Source of the DNA: Bolinopsis microptera
Taxonomy: Eukaryota > Ctenophora > Tentaculata > Lobata > Bolinopsidae
NCBI RefSeq assembly: GCF_026151205.1
Contig: NC_087075.1
Location: 4,500,359-4,564,358, forward strand
DNA length: 64,000 nt
Direction of reading: 5' to 3'
Shown here: positions 10,329 through 20,400 of the stretch, piece after piece
Numbering within the stretch: position 1 is the first letter of the stretch
Layout: every line of letters starts with the position of its first letter
The notes under the pieces: model-generated
The model's database searches: none
The model's input: only the letters and a program-made list of their open reading frames with translations
Told to the model about the DNA's origin: nothing
Made by a program: the position numbers and the translations under genes

Positions 10329-13300
10329 TTTGTTCAATTGCTTGAATTATCTAACTTCATTAGGCCCTCACATGTTGAATAAAATAACTCCTTGATGGTG
10401 TAAAATCGATTTTAAAAGTTTGCTTGGTGGTCGTTTAAGTTGAGTTGCTTTTTTTTTCATTCATTGGACAGTACTCTCCTTTGGATGAAATGCTGGAATC
10501 GTGCCAGGTTTCAGACACAGCGATTCGAATACATCAACGGACTCCGTATTTACCATCACCAATAAACAGTGAGCATGATGACTTACCAGCAGAATGCACG
10601 GAGTTTAAAGAACAAATTGACAGTTGTTATGAGGAAATTGTACATTGGAAAAAGAATATTTTTGAGCCCCCGACATGTAAGATAGGGAGGGAATTTGTAA
10701 AGGAATTATCTACTTGGCTTGAACATTTTAATACGGGATCAGTTTTTCAGGGTTCATCAATCAAAACATTTATTGTTCTTCCTGCTTTGCTTCTGCAAAA
10801 GCCATCTGCAAAAAGTAAAACAGCTGAACATAAAGTCCTGTTGAAAAAAAGGATAGAATTATGGAGGCAGGGGAATATTTCTGCACTTATGAGGGAAGCA
10901 AGAACTATACAACGACAGCTAGCGAGGAGCTCTCGGAAGCAAGAAAAGGATTGTGCGAGAACATTTGCCAACCTCATGTTTGAAGGGAAAGTCAGCTCTG
11001 CAGTGCGCATGTTGTGCGATAATGATAATAAAGGAATACTAGAAATGTCTACAGAGACTATGGATCAGCTATTGAAGAAACATCCAAAACCAATGCCTAT
11101 AATGGATAATAGTTTACTTTTTGGACCAATCGAAGAAATAGAAGAATCGTTGTTTTATAATATAGATGAGACAATGGTATTGAGGGCGGCAAAATTTACC
11201 AACGGGTCTGCTGGACCATCACAAACTGATGCGGAATTTTTTAGATTCATTTTGACGCATAAGAATTTTAAAGAAGAAGGAAAGAAATTGAGAGAGGAGA
11301 TAGCTAAGTTTGCAAGGTTGATAGCATCAAAACCCTTTAACCCTGATCTGTTGGACTCTTACGTTAACAGTAGACTCATCCCGCTAAACAAGTGCCCAGG
11401 GGTGAGGCCAATAGGAATAGGGGAGACTTTTAGACGAATAGTCGGCAAATGCTTGAGTTGGGAATTGAAAACAGCCATCCAAGTTGCGGCTGGACCACTG
11501 CAGGTTTGTACAGGACTAAAAAGTGGATCGGAAGCTGCAGTGCATTACATGCGGGAACAATTCGAAACAGAATCTGCGGAGGCGGTGATTTTAGTTGACG
11601 CCAGTAACGCTTTTAATTCCGTTAACAGACAAGCTCTCTTACACAACGTGAGAGTACTATGCCCGGAGTTGAGCATTATTGCAATCAACATGTACCGCAA
11701 ACCTTGTCGGCTATTTGTTGGGGGAACAGAAATCCCCAGTCGGGAGGGTACAACCCAAGGCGATAACCTGGCAATGTCGCTCTTTGCCATTGCAACTTTA
11801 CCAGTACTACGGAAATTAGAAGATCACGAAAAAGTGGCACAAGTGTGGTTAGCAGATGACGCCACAGGGGTGGGTACTCTTCACGCACTTTTAGGCTGGT
11901 GGAAAGATATCATTGTAGAAGGACTTAAGTATGGCTACTTCGTGAACCAGGAGAAATCTTGCTTAATCCTGAAAAATCCTGAACATTTACATTCTGCTCA
12001 GGAAATATTTTCAGATTGCAATAAAGATATCAGGGTAGATGGTCAAAGGCATTTAGGAGCTGTGCTGGGGACGCCTGAATTCAAGGATACCTACATTAAC
12101 AACCTGGTAGTTGAGTGGAGTGATATGCTAAAAAAGTTAGTACATTTTGCCAAATCACAACCTCAGGCAGCCTACGCTTGTTTCACACACGGTGTCCGCC
12201 ACAAATTTACATATTTTATGAGGACACTAGATATCAGCTCTTATATGGGCCCTCTTGACAAAATTATCACCCACGAGCTCATTCCGACTATATTTGGTTG
12301 TCCAATATCTCCTATACACCGAGAGCTTATGTCATTACCATTAAAGAACGGAGGTATGGGAATGCCACAGTTGGAGTATTTGGCAAAAAGAGAGCATGCT
12401 GCATCGCTTTTGGTAACTCGGGGACTGGTAAATTCCATGAAAGGCAAATCGCTTGCTACAACCTTCTCGGAATCGACAGATGAGCTTCAAGATATATTAA
12501 AACAACGTGTTTCTGAATATAAAGAACAACAAGAGAACATACTTAAAAAGGTTGATAAGAAGACTGCAAGGGTTTTGGATCAGATTAGCGAACCAGGGAG
12601 CTCAAATTGGCTCTCATGTCTACCACTAAGAAAACATGGATTCGTTCTAAATAAATCTGAATTTAGGGATTCTATCAGATTGCGGTACAACTTAGATCTG
12701 GATCGTTTACCATCACAATGTCCATGCGGAAAAACTTTTGATGTGAACCATTCTCTGAATTGCCACCTTGGTGGCTACATCATTATCAGACACAACGAAA
12801 TTAGGGATTTTTTAGCAGGCTTGTTGAAGACGGTTTGCTCGGACGTGGAAGTTGAACCTCAGCTTCAAGAACTAGAAGGAGAGCAGTTCACGAGGTCTTC
12901 GACACTTACGGGTGACCAGGCGAGACCGGATATAAAAGCTCGTGGTTTCTATAGGGCAGGCCAAGTGGCTTTTTTCGATGTTAAGGTAATTAATCCTAAT
13001 TCTAATTCCTACCTTCAACATTCGACAAAGAAAGTCATGGAGAATGCCGAGAAACAGAAATCCAGATGTTACAACGAAAGGATTTTAAATGTAGAGCACG
13101 GATCATTTGCTCCATTAATCTACTCAGTGACGGGTGGCATGGGACCGCAGGCTAAGACGTTCGAGAAACTACTATGTAATAAACTTGCATATAAACAAAA
13201 ACAGAATTACAACGATATTATTAATTATTATCGGTGTAAGTTATCTTTTTTAATTAGAAAAATGATTTTATTATGTATAAGAGGATCTAGAAAAACCTCA

Positions 13301-13542
13301 AATAGAACTGTAGAATTATCTAACATGGATGATTTAGAATTTAACTCTTTCGAATCGAAAGTTAATTAAATTTTTCAGTCCCATGGACTGGTTTTTATTT
13401 TTGACAATGATGATATTCATTATATATAACCTGTAATACTATTCTGTATATATCTAATTTCGTTTTCCAAAAAAAAATCTAATCTAAGTTCCTGACGATT
13501 GCTGTAGTTTAATTGCTATATAGTCTGCAACTTGCCAAAAAA
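10329..13542 (+). mobile_element. apparently full-length RT/RLE non-LTR retroelement with 14-bp target-site duplication
   Basis: The sequence ATTTCCCGATGCTC is present at both ends (10,315-10,328 and 13,543-13,556) and is a continuous part of repeat B in the uninterrupted copy 3. This marks a target-site duplication. The 3' end is a short A run. The 5' region (10,335-10,424) resembles part of the repeat A tail, so either the 5' leader is chimeric or it contains a captured fragment. The element carries one long intact frame and is likely a recent insertion. Confidence 0.8.
10490..13369 (+). CDS. reverse transcriptase with C-terminal zinc knuckle and restriction-like endonuclease
   Basis: The product is about 959 residues from the first in-frame ATG (the frame is open 45 bp further upstream). 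The RT core is clear: VDASNAFNS carries the first catalytic Asp (about residue 370), EGTTQGD lies about residues 419-425, and the catalytic box is WLADDATG (Ala-Asp-Asp, about 455-457). A CPCG...H...NCHLGG zinc knuckle (about 744-759) is followed by RPDI and FFDVKV (about 813-832), the pattern of a PD-(D/E)XK endonuclease. This order of RT, zinc knuckle and RLE is that of R2/R4/NeSL-type non-LTR elements. The closest matches I recall are multi-copy proteins of corals and other invertebrates whose exact clade I cannot name. No stops or frameshifts are present, so it could be active. An N-terminal DNA-binding domain was not recognised; an upstream part may be missing. Confidence 0.8.
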   Translation: MLESCQVSDTAIRIHQRTPYLPSPINSEHDDLPAECTEFKEQIDSCYEEIVHWKKNIFEPPTCKIGREFVKELSTWLEHFNTGSVFQGSSIKTFIVLPALLLQKPSAKSKTAEHKVLLKKRIELWRQGNISALMREARTIQRQLARSSRKQEKDCARTFANLMFEGKVSSAVRMLCDNDNKGILEMSTETMDQLLKKHPKPMPIMDNSLLFGPIEEIEESLFYNIDETMVLRAAKFTNGSAGPSQTDAEFFRFILTHKNFKEEGKKLREEIAKFARLIASKPFNPDLLDSYVNSRLIPLNKCPGVRPIGIGETFRRIVGKCLSWELKTAIQVAAGPLQVCTGLKSGSEAAVHYMREQFETESAEAVILVDASNAFNSVNRQALLHNVRVLCPELSIIAINMYRKPCRLFVGGTEIPSREGTTQGDNLAMSLFAIATLPVLRKLEDHEKVAQVWLADDATGVGTLHALLGWWKDIIVEGLKYGYFVNQEKSCLILKNPEHLHSAQEIFSDCNKDIRVDGQRHLGAVLGTPEFKDTYINNLVVEWSDMLKKLVHFAKSQPQAAYACFTHGVRHKFTYFMRTLDISSYMGPLDKIITHELIPTIFGCPISPIHRELMSLPLKNGGMGMPQLEYLAKREHAASLLVTRGLVNSMKGKSLATTFSESTDELQDILKQRVSEYKEQQENILKKVDKKTARVLDQISEPGSSNWLSCLPLRKHGFVLNKSEFRDSIRLRYNLDLDRLPSQCPCGKTFDVNHSLNCHLGGYIIIRHNEIRDFLAGLLKTVCSDVEVEPQLQELEGEQFTRSSTLTGDQARPDIKARGFYRAGQVAFFDVKVINPNSNSYLQHSTKKVMENAEKQKSRCYNERILNVEHGSFAPLIYSVTGGMGPQAKTFEKLLCNKLAYKQKQNYNDIINYYRCKLSFLIRKMILLCIRGSRKTSNRTVELSNMDDLEFNSFESKVN

Positions 13543-13861
13543 ATTTCCCGATGCTCCTGAAACTTGAAACTTTTTTTGCAATCGATTTGGTCAACGTCTA
13601 GACGTCCTAAAAAATTTCAGATCTCTAACTCAATTTTAACATGGTTTTTAAATTTAAGGCACCTGAATATGGCGATTTTGGGTTTTTTACCGAATTTCGT
13701 ATAACTAAACAGTGCTGGCGAGTATTTTATGCAAATTTCTTAAAAATCTCAACATAACTATTTTTTATTCCTGTCATCTTTGACATCAAATTAGAATGTT
13801 TTGAACTAAAAATAAATCTGTCGAACGACTTCCGATGAGTCTTAATGCCTGAAAAACTCCT

Positions 13862-13919
13862 GCCGGAGGCGGCGGCCTTCGGCCGCCGCCTCCGGCCGGA
13901 GTGCACGCTTCGCGTGCAC
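13862..13919. repeat. two adjacent GC-rich perfect hairpins with TTC loops
   Basis: 13,862-13,877 pairs perfectly with 13,881-13,896 (16 bp, loop TTC). 13,901-13,908 pairs with 13,912-13,919 (8 bp, GTGCACGC/GCGTGCAC, loop TTC). They lie inside repeat B copy 2 and are absent from copies 1 and 3, so they look like an insertion. Confidence 0.85.
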
Positions 13920-13934
13920 GAAAGAGGCTTGTAA

Positions 13935-14020
13935 CGTGTACCAAAGGGGGTATAATAGTAACGGGGGTATAATAGTAAAGGGGGTATAATAGTAAAGGGG
14001 GTATAATAGTAAATGGGGAA
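13935..14020 (+). repeat. minisatellite in repeat B copy 2 (GGGGGTATAATAGTAAA)
   Basis: About five 17-19 bp units of GGGGGTATAATAGTAAA. Related units are in copy 3 at 14,425-14,585. Confidence 0.85.
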
Positions 14021-14080
14021 CATAGTATACCTACAATAAATGCAACGGTCGTGCTTGCCAGCACTGTGATGTATATGTCC

Positions 14081-14630
14081 CGACAATCTGTCGTAAAACA
14101 GGGGTTCTAGAAAACCCATTTCCCGATGCTCCGGAAACTTGAAACTTTTTTTGCAGTCGATTTGGTCAACGTCTAGACGCCCTGCAAATTTTCAGATCTC
14201 TAACACAATTTTAACATGGTTTTTAAGGCACCTGAATATGGCGATTTTGGGTTTTTTACCGAATTTCGTATAACATGCTGGCGCGTATTTTGCGCAAATT
14301 TCATAAAACCTTCACATAACTATTTCTTATTCCTGTCATATTTAACATTAAATTAGACTGTTTTGAACATAAATATACCTGCTGAACTACTTTCGATGAG
14401 TCTTAATGCCTGAAAAACAATAAAGGGGTATAATAGTAAAGGGGGTATAAAAGTCAAGGGGGTAAATAGTAAAGGGGGTAAATAGTAAAGGGGTTAAATA
14501 GTAAAAGGGGTAAATAGTAAAGGGGGTAAATAGTAAAGGGGGTAAATAGTAAAGGGGGTAAATAGTAAAGGGGGTAAATAGTATTGTGAATATAAGAGGC
14601 ACGGTCATGCTTGCCAGCATTGTGATAGAT
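14081..14630 (+). mobile_element. repeat B, copy 3, with internal minisatellite
   Basis: Runs from CGACAATCTGTCG to CTTGCCAGCATTGTGAT. The interior 14,425-14,585 is a 17-bp tandem repeat (GGGGGTAAATAGTAAA and GGGTATAATAGTAAA variants). It directly abuts the 3' end of the LINE that follows. Confidence 0.8.
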
Positions 14631-14633
14631 TAG

Positions 14634-16295
14634 TTACCATATATTAGGGTCACCTCGATTTTGGAGGGATAGCAAGTGCTTTTTAAGGTTAGATTTAATA
14701 ATACCTGACGAGGCTGATAAGTCTGAATTTTTGGAAGAACCCGGGATTATTATCCCATCTATATTAGCATCACATATTTCGAATACATAGGGGATGAGAT
14801 CATTCCATATTTTCGTAGAGGTGTACAAAAAGTTCTGTTGGGAGATATCTAACCTCAGTAATGGGACAATCAGACGAAGTTTTTCATTTCTAGGACAGAA
14901 CTTGAAAAGATCTTTAATCGACTGGGGGACATCAAATTTAAGAATTTTGAATAGCTCCATAAATGTATGGTACATGTGCAGATTCTCCAGGTTCATAATT
15001 TTCTGCTCAGTGAATAGCGGTTTAGTGTGTTTAAGACAGTAGTTCTTTTTAGCCATATGTTCGTTATAAGTTCTTGAACGTGCACAGGTTAAGTAGTATT
15101 CTTTATGATCGAAATTGGGAATGTTACCAAATAGCAGTCGTATACATCGTTTTTGAATAGCAAAGATTTTATTCAGCTTATGTTTAGGGATCCCACCCCA
15201 GCAACTTATACAATAGCTAAGATGTGACATACAAAGAGCATTGTATAGTTTCAAATATTCAGATTTGGGAATGAATTTGCAAATTCTCTTAATCGATACA
15301 ATACTGGAGTTCAGCTTTAAAGATAAATGATTAAGATGTGGTTCCCAACATAGCTGTTCGTCTATTGTCACCCCAAGAAATTTTGTACATTGAACTTTTT
15401 CTAGCTTTTTGCCATCTATTGAAATCGTTAGATTCCTGTTAAAGGGCCGTGTTCTAGCACAGGTCTGTATTGCTCTTGACAAACCTGGCTGAAAATGCAT
15501 AAAACAACTTTTCCCTGCATTTATATGTAACTTGTTAGACTCCATATAGTTACTGACTTGTTTCATTACATGATTAGCTTTTTCAAAAGCTTCCTGTGCT
15601 GAACGACCTATCACAAAAATATTTGTATCATCAGCAAACAGGACGAATTCAGCCAAACATGAGGAGCTCACAATATCATTTATATAAATCAGAAATAGTA
15701 GAGGTCCTAACACTGACCCCTGGGGTACACCATACTCAACTGAACACTTGTCCGATTTTTCAGTTTGAAAAGAAGTTACTTGGCTACGGTTTGTTAGATA
15801 GCTAGCAAGAGTTTTTAGTGCAATACCTCTTACTCCATAGTGTTCAAGTTTATGCAGGAGTTTATCGTGCTCAATTGTGTCAAATGCTTTACTTAGATCA
15901 ATAAATATTCCAATTACATGATTTTTCTGTTCAATCTCATTAAGTATTTTATTGACAGAATAGTTTACGGCATGAGATGTTGAGTGTTGTTTTCTAAAAC
16001 CAAATTGTCGATCATAAATCACGTTCATAGCACTGAGGTAATTATATAACCTATTATAAATTATTTTTTCAAGTATTTTGCCAAATATCGGTAATGTAGA
16101 AACAGGTCGATAGTTATCAAGGCATCGTGAGTCTCCTTTTTTATAAATTGGTGTAATAGAGCCCGTTTTAAGCTTGTTTGGAAAGACCCCATTGTCCAAG
16201 AACCAATTAAAGAATCTAGAGATATGACCAGACAGATAATTTACACTCTTTTTCAAGACTTTAACAGAGATATCACTTGCCTTTATCATTATCAT
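14634..16295 (-). CDS. LINE reverse transcriptase (CR1/L2/Jockey-like), 5'-truncated
   Basis: An uninterrupted 553-residue frame starts within the thumb-proximal part of a LINE ORF2: the endonuclease is absent. RT motifs are intact: LDNYRPVSTLPIFGKILEKI, FIDLSKAFDTIEHD, GVPQGSVLGPLLFLIYINDI (split by me for length), and FADDTNIF. The C-terminal part (LSYCISCWGG and following) is typical of CR1/L2-group elements. The stop lies only a few bases from the element's 3' border with repeat B, so the 3' UTR is minimal. The 5' border is near 16,305, as expected for incomplete reverse transcription. It may be the same family as the ORF1/ORF2 fragment at 53.9-57.7 kb, which lacks exactly this part; that is inference. 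Confidence 0.85.
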   Translation of the reverse strand: MIMIKASDISVKVLKKSVNYLSGHISRFFNWFLDNGVFPNKLKTGSITPIYKKGDSRCLDNYRPVSTLPIFGKILEKIIYNRLYNYLSAMNVIYDRQFGFRKQHSTSHAVNYSVNKILNEIEQKNHVIGIFIDLSKAFDTIEHDKLLHKLEHYGVRGIALKTLASYLTNRSQVTSFQTEKSDKCSVEYGVPQGSVLGPLLFLIYINDIVSSSCLAEFVLFADDTNIFVIGRSAQEAFEKANHVMKQVSNYMESNKLHINAGKSCFMHFQPGLSRAIQTCARTRPFNRNLTISIDGKKLEKVQCTKFLGVTIDEQLCWEPHLNHLSLKLNSSIVSIKRICKFIPKSEYLKLYNALCMSHLSYCISCWGGIPKHKLNKIFAIQKRCIRLLFGNIPNFDHKEYYLTCARSRTYNEHMAKKNYCLKHTKPLFTEQKIMNLENLHMYHTFMELFKILKFDVPQSIKDLFKFCPRNEKLRLIVPLLRLDISQQNFLYTSTKIWNDLIPYVFEICDANIDGIIIPGSSKNSDLSASSGIIKSNLKKHLLSLQNRGDPNIW

Positions 16296-16309
16296 ATTTG
16301 TCTTTTACA

Positions 16310-16820
16310 TTACGCATGAAATTCGTTTGCTGATAAGAAAATTTACCATGGTCGACGCCGCGCTCAACTTATTGGATCAGCCAACCACCCACCCATCTCA
16401 CGAGACGAATCCTTCATCAGATGACAAGGGGCTACCAGGTAGTGACTAGTGACCCACTCACTACCTCCTCAAAGACCTGCCTGGGGTCGCCCATCGATTT
16501 TAAATGCCTAAATCAATATGCCAACTGTCAGATCTTGTAGCCAACAATTTTCCCTATACGGGGATACCAAACTTTTCAAGATTGGCCAATGTTTAGGCAT
16601 GTTGAAGTTCTGATAACTAAGCTCACTTTATCGCATTATAATTGCGTAATTTGAGACGATCGCGCGGAGCCAAACATATAAGCTGGGTCAAGCAGCAGTA
16701 TTGAAATTATTACAGATTCTATGCATTATCCAAATTAGACCTCAAATAATGATAAATTAGATTTAACAGCAAAGTTTTTTGAGAAAATATCGGTCATCTC
16801 ATTAATTTACCAAAATTAAG
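16310..16820. other. no recognised feature
   Basis: Mixed-composition sequence between the LINE and the possible exon. It contains a short degenerate block (CTCACGAGACGAATCCTTCATCAGATGA near 16,396) often seen near retroelements, but nothing I can assign. Confidence 0.4.
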
Positions 16821-16825
16821 TTTAC

Positions 16826-17059
16826 CAGCTCGCCTAGCGCCAAAATATGTATTTCGCGTTGGATAAAGTTTTCACTACAGGGAACACGTGGGCGCTTTAG
16901 CTTGTTGCTTTCAACGAACACTGCAAATCTCAGTTCCATGCATTGATGTTCTGAAACGTGGAGTTTGCCGCCCATTTCAAAACTAGTCCAAACATTTGGA
17001 TCAGCACTAAGTTGGTAATTTAATCTTGTTATATCGAAACTTGACCAACTGCTGGTTTT
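16826..17059 (-). CDS. possible internal exon of an unknown gene
   Basis: A 78-codon open stretch is bounded by a good acceptor (TTTACATCAG before 17,059) and a donor (GTAAAC after 16,826). It would encode 78 residues including LNYQLSADPNVWTSFE and CMELRFAVFVESNKL. The length is a multiple of three. No partner exons were found and no family is recognised, so this is tentative. Confidence 0.3.
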
Positions 17060-17194
17060 CTGATGTAAATAAGAAAGGTACATAAAGTAGATTGGATTGA
17101 AAGTTATCGTTGTGGGTGAAGTGACATTTAAGTCCTGATAATGATCTCGTGCAACAAGATGTTTAATGAGATCACGTGACTAACCCGTGCCAAA

Positions 17195-17365
17195 TGATTG
17201 GGTGACGTTCAACAAGAAAGCAAGGAGAACCAGAACAGTGATCGGCACTCGTTAGGTGACGACGACTTGTAGAAAGGTTTTTGCTGATTGGGTCACGTTC
17301 AACAAGGAAGCAAGGAGAAACCGAACGGTGATCAGCACTGATTGGGTCACGTTCTGGACTATCAG
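17195..17365. repeat. short tandem repeat upstream of the transposase-like gene
   Basis: Three imperfect units carry TGATTGGGTCACGTTC followed by AACAAGRAAGCAAGGAGAA (starts near 17,195, 17,286, 17,340). The GTCACGT-containing cores sit just upstream of the TATA box and might be promoter elements; that is inference. Confidence 0.6.
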
Positions 17366-17385
17366 CCCTGATAGGGCCGTGGTGG

Positions 17386-17392
17386 TATAAAA
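17386..17392 (+). promoter_or_regulatory. TATA box of the transposase-like gene
   Basis: TATAAAA lies 88 bp upstream of the ATG at 17,474, consistent with transcription starting near 17,417. Confidence 0.6.
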
Positions 17393-17473
17393 GAGAAGAC
17401 CATTCCATTACAATTTATTAAGTATTTATCACTTCTCTCAACTACAACCTATTCTAAACTTACTCCTGATCGT

Positions 17474-20400
17474 ATGCCTCTCGGACATTACCTGACCTTC
17501 ATCGGAGGGAAGGCTCCTTTACCTGATCCTGCTGCACTTCCGACTTCCGGGGATGTCTTGAGATACCTGTCCTTCTGTGCCACTTCTCTTCTAACTGGAA
17601 CTCCTCTACTTCACCAGGTGGCTCAGACTCTCTTGGACACCTACTGCTGCTCCGACTCCCACAAATCCCTTGTCGGGTTAGTTTTTTGTTAGTTTTACGC
17701 ATATTGTACTGTATTTTAGAAATTCGCTGAAATTTGCGGTAACCTGTCCTTTCTGAGAACTCCTGTATTTCAATCTGTCACTTAAGTTTGGCTCCGTTAA
17801 TCTGTCACTTAAGTTTGGCTAATTCTCTGTCAGAGATCCGTTACAGATATTGTACTTTTTCAACTCTGATATTTCCGCAATGCTGCCTGCCTAAAATCAT
17901 GTTCACTCTGCCTGAAATTTGTGCTATTTGGCCTGAACCTGACCTAGAACACGAAAATCTATACTTTGTGACATTTCTTTGAACAATTGTATTACCTGAC
18001 CTGTACTTTTGTACTTGATTTCGTCGCTGAAATTTGGGGTAACCTGTCCTTTCTGAGAACTCCTGTATTTCAATCTGTCACTTAAGTTTGGCTAATTCTC
18101 TGTCAGAGATCCGTTACAGATATTGTACTTTTTCAACTCTGATATTTCCGCAATGCTGCCTGCCTGAAATCATGTTCACTCTGCCTGAAATTTATGCTAT
18201 TTGACCTGAACCTGACCTAGAACACGAAAATCTATACTTTGTGACATTTCTTTGAACAATTGTATTACCTGACCTGTACTTTTGTACTTGATTTCGTCGC
18301 TGAAATTTGCGGTAACCTGTCCTTTCTGAGAACTCCTGTATTGCAATCTGTCACTTAAGTTTGGCTCCGTTAATCTGTCACTTAAGTTTGGCTCCACTTA
18401 AGATCCGTTACAGATATTGTACTTTTCGACTCTGATATTTCCGCAATGCTGCCTGCCTGAAATCATGTTCACTCTGCCTGAAATTTGTGCTATTTGGCCT
18501 GAACCTGACCTAGAACACGAAAATCTATACTTTGTGACATTTCTTTGAACAATTGTATTACCTGACCTGTACTTTTGTACTTGATTTCGTCGCTGAAATT
18601 TGGGGTAACCTGTCCTTTCTGAGAACTCCTGTATTTCAATCTGTCACTTAAGTTTGGCTAATTCTCTGTCAGAGATCCGTTACAGATATTGTACTTTTTC
18701 AACTCTGATATTTCCGCAATGCTGCCTGCCTGAAATCATGTTCACTCTGCCTGAAATTTGTGCTATTTGGCCTGAACCTGACCTAGAACACGAAAATCTA
18801 TACTTTGTGACATTTCTTTGAACAATTGTATTACCTGACCTGTACTTTTGTACTTGATTTCGTCGCTGAAATTTGGGGTAACCTGTCCTTTCTGAGAACT
18901 CCTGTATTTCAATCTGTCACTTAAGTTTGGCTCCGTAAATCTGTCACTTAAGTTTGGCTACACTTAAGATCCGTTACAGATATTGTACTTTTCGACTCTG
19001 ATATTTCCGCAATGCTGCCTGCCTGAAATCATGTTCACTCTGCCTGAAATTTGTGCTATTTGGCCTAAACCTGACCTAGAACACGAAAATCTATACTTTG
19101 TGACATTTCTTTGAACAATTGTATTACCTGACCTGTACTTTTGTACTTGATTTCGTCGCTGAAATTTGGGGTAACCTGTCCTTTCTGAGAACTCCTGTAT
19201 TTCAATCTGTCACTTAAGTTTGGCTAATTCTCTGTCAGAGATCCGTTACAGATATTGTACTTTTCGACTCTGATATTTCCGCAATGCTGCCTGCCTGAAA
19301 TCATGTTCACTCTGCCTGAAATTTATGCTATTTGACCTGAACCTGACCTAGAACACGGAAATCTATACTTTGTGACATTTCTTTGAACAATTGTATTACC
19401 TGTACTTTAGTACTTCATTCTGCCTCTACTTTAAACCTCATAATTTCTGATTGAACGTTAATAGAGGAGGTAATAAATGTTAAAATTTCAGGAGACTGAA
19501 GAAAACTCGAGAACAAGCTCGTAAACATTCTACTTTAAGCGTTCAAACTGTCAGAAAGCGGAAGGAAGAGCTCGAGAAGAAGATTTTCATTACCTATTCT
19601 TCCTCTCCTGAAGCTCAGTCCCAGCCATCTACACCAGTAACTACTGAAGTCGAATCCGCTCTAGAGATCAACGTTGACAGTTCTGCGAGCCCTGAACCTG
19701 TTGCTGACCAGAATCTCTCTCCCGTAACTGCTGTTTCCCCTGTCCTTGAAGTCCTTGCTGGACCTTCTGCCCAGACTCAGGTAATAACACATACATTTCA
19801 GTCACGCAATTTACGAGAGAGAAAAAGACGACGGAGTCTACAACTGGACTCTGACACTGAGGGATCAGACAGTGATACCAACAGCGATAGCGACTTTGAG
19901 CCTGACCCGAGGTAAGAATTTCCTTCTTTATCCGTATCGATGGAAAGTTTCCGGTTTTAAGTTTGCACAGTGACTTTTGGCCGACCCTGTATTACTAATA
20001 ATTTTACGTAATGGCATCATAATATAATGATTAGATAAAAAGAGGATTCAAATTTCGTCAAAAATTTGCTAAATTCGACGAACAAACTTGTATTCTACAG
20101 ATTTTTGGATTTTTTAACGGATTCGAATCGAGGCGACACATTCAACAGGAAAATCTCACCGGTTCGAACGCTCAAATGTAAGTTTCAACCTTGACTATTA
20201 GCAAACAAGTAATTTGAATATTGATAAGAAACCTCCTTCATCAGTGCTATTTCTGCGATGTTGGTAAAGTCGTCCTTTTTTGAAAAAGTTCTTGGTTTTG
20301 GAAAATTCCGGATGTGGTTTAAATTTTAGCTTTTTAGGTACGTTCTACTGATGGATGAAATTGGAAATTTGAAGTTCCAGTTTCAATAAAATATTCCATC

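Larger units (their letters stand above)
10278..14070 (+). mobile_element. repeat B, copy 2, split by the RLE retroelement
   Basis: The first 51 bp (10,278-10,328: CGACAATCTGTCG to TTTCCCGATGCTC) continue at 13,543 (ATTTCCCGATGCTC, then the rest of the unit) after a 3.2-kb insertion. The unit ends near 14,070 with CTTGCCAGCACTGTGATG. It contains two GC-rich hairpins and the GTATAATAGTAAAG minisatellite. Confidence 0.8.

Noticed and set aside
16396-16430. Possible hammerhead ribozyme (CTGATGAAGGATTCGTCTCG on the minus strand)
   Set aside because: CUGAUGA is present but no GAAA follows at a workable distance and no stem II can be drawn.
17788-18397. Short frames within intron 1 of the transposase-like gene
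   Set aside because: They are parts of the ~280-bp tandem units and are not conserved as frames from unit to unit.
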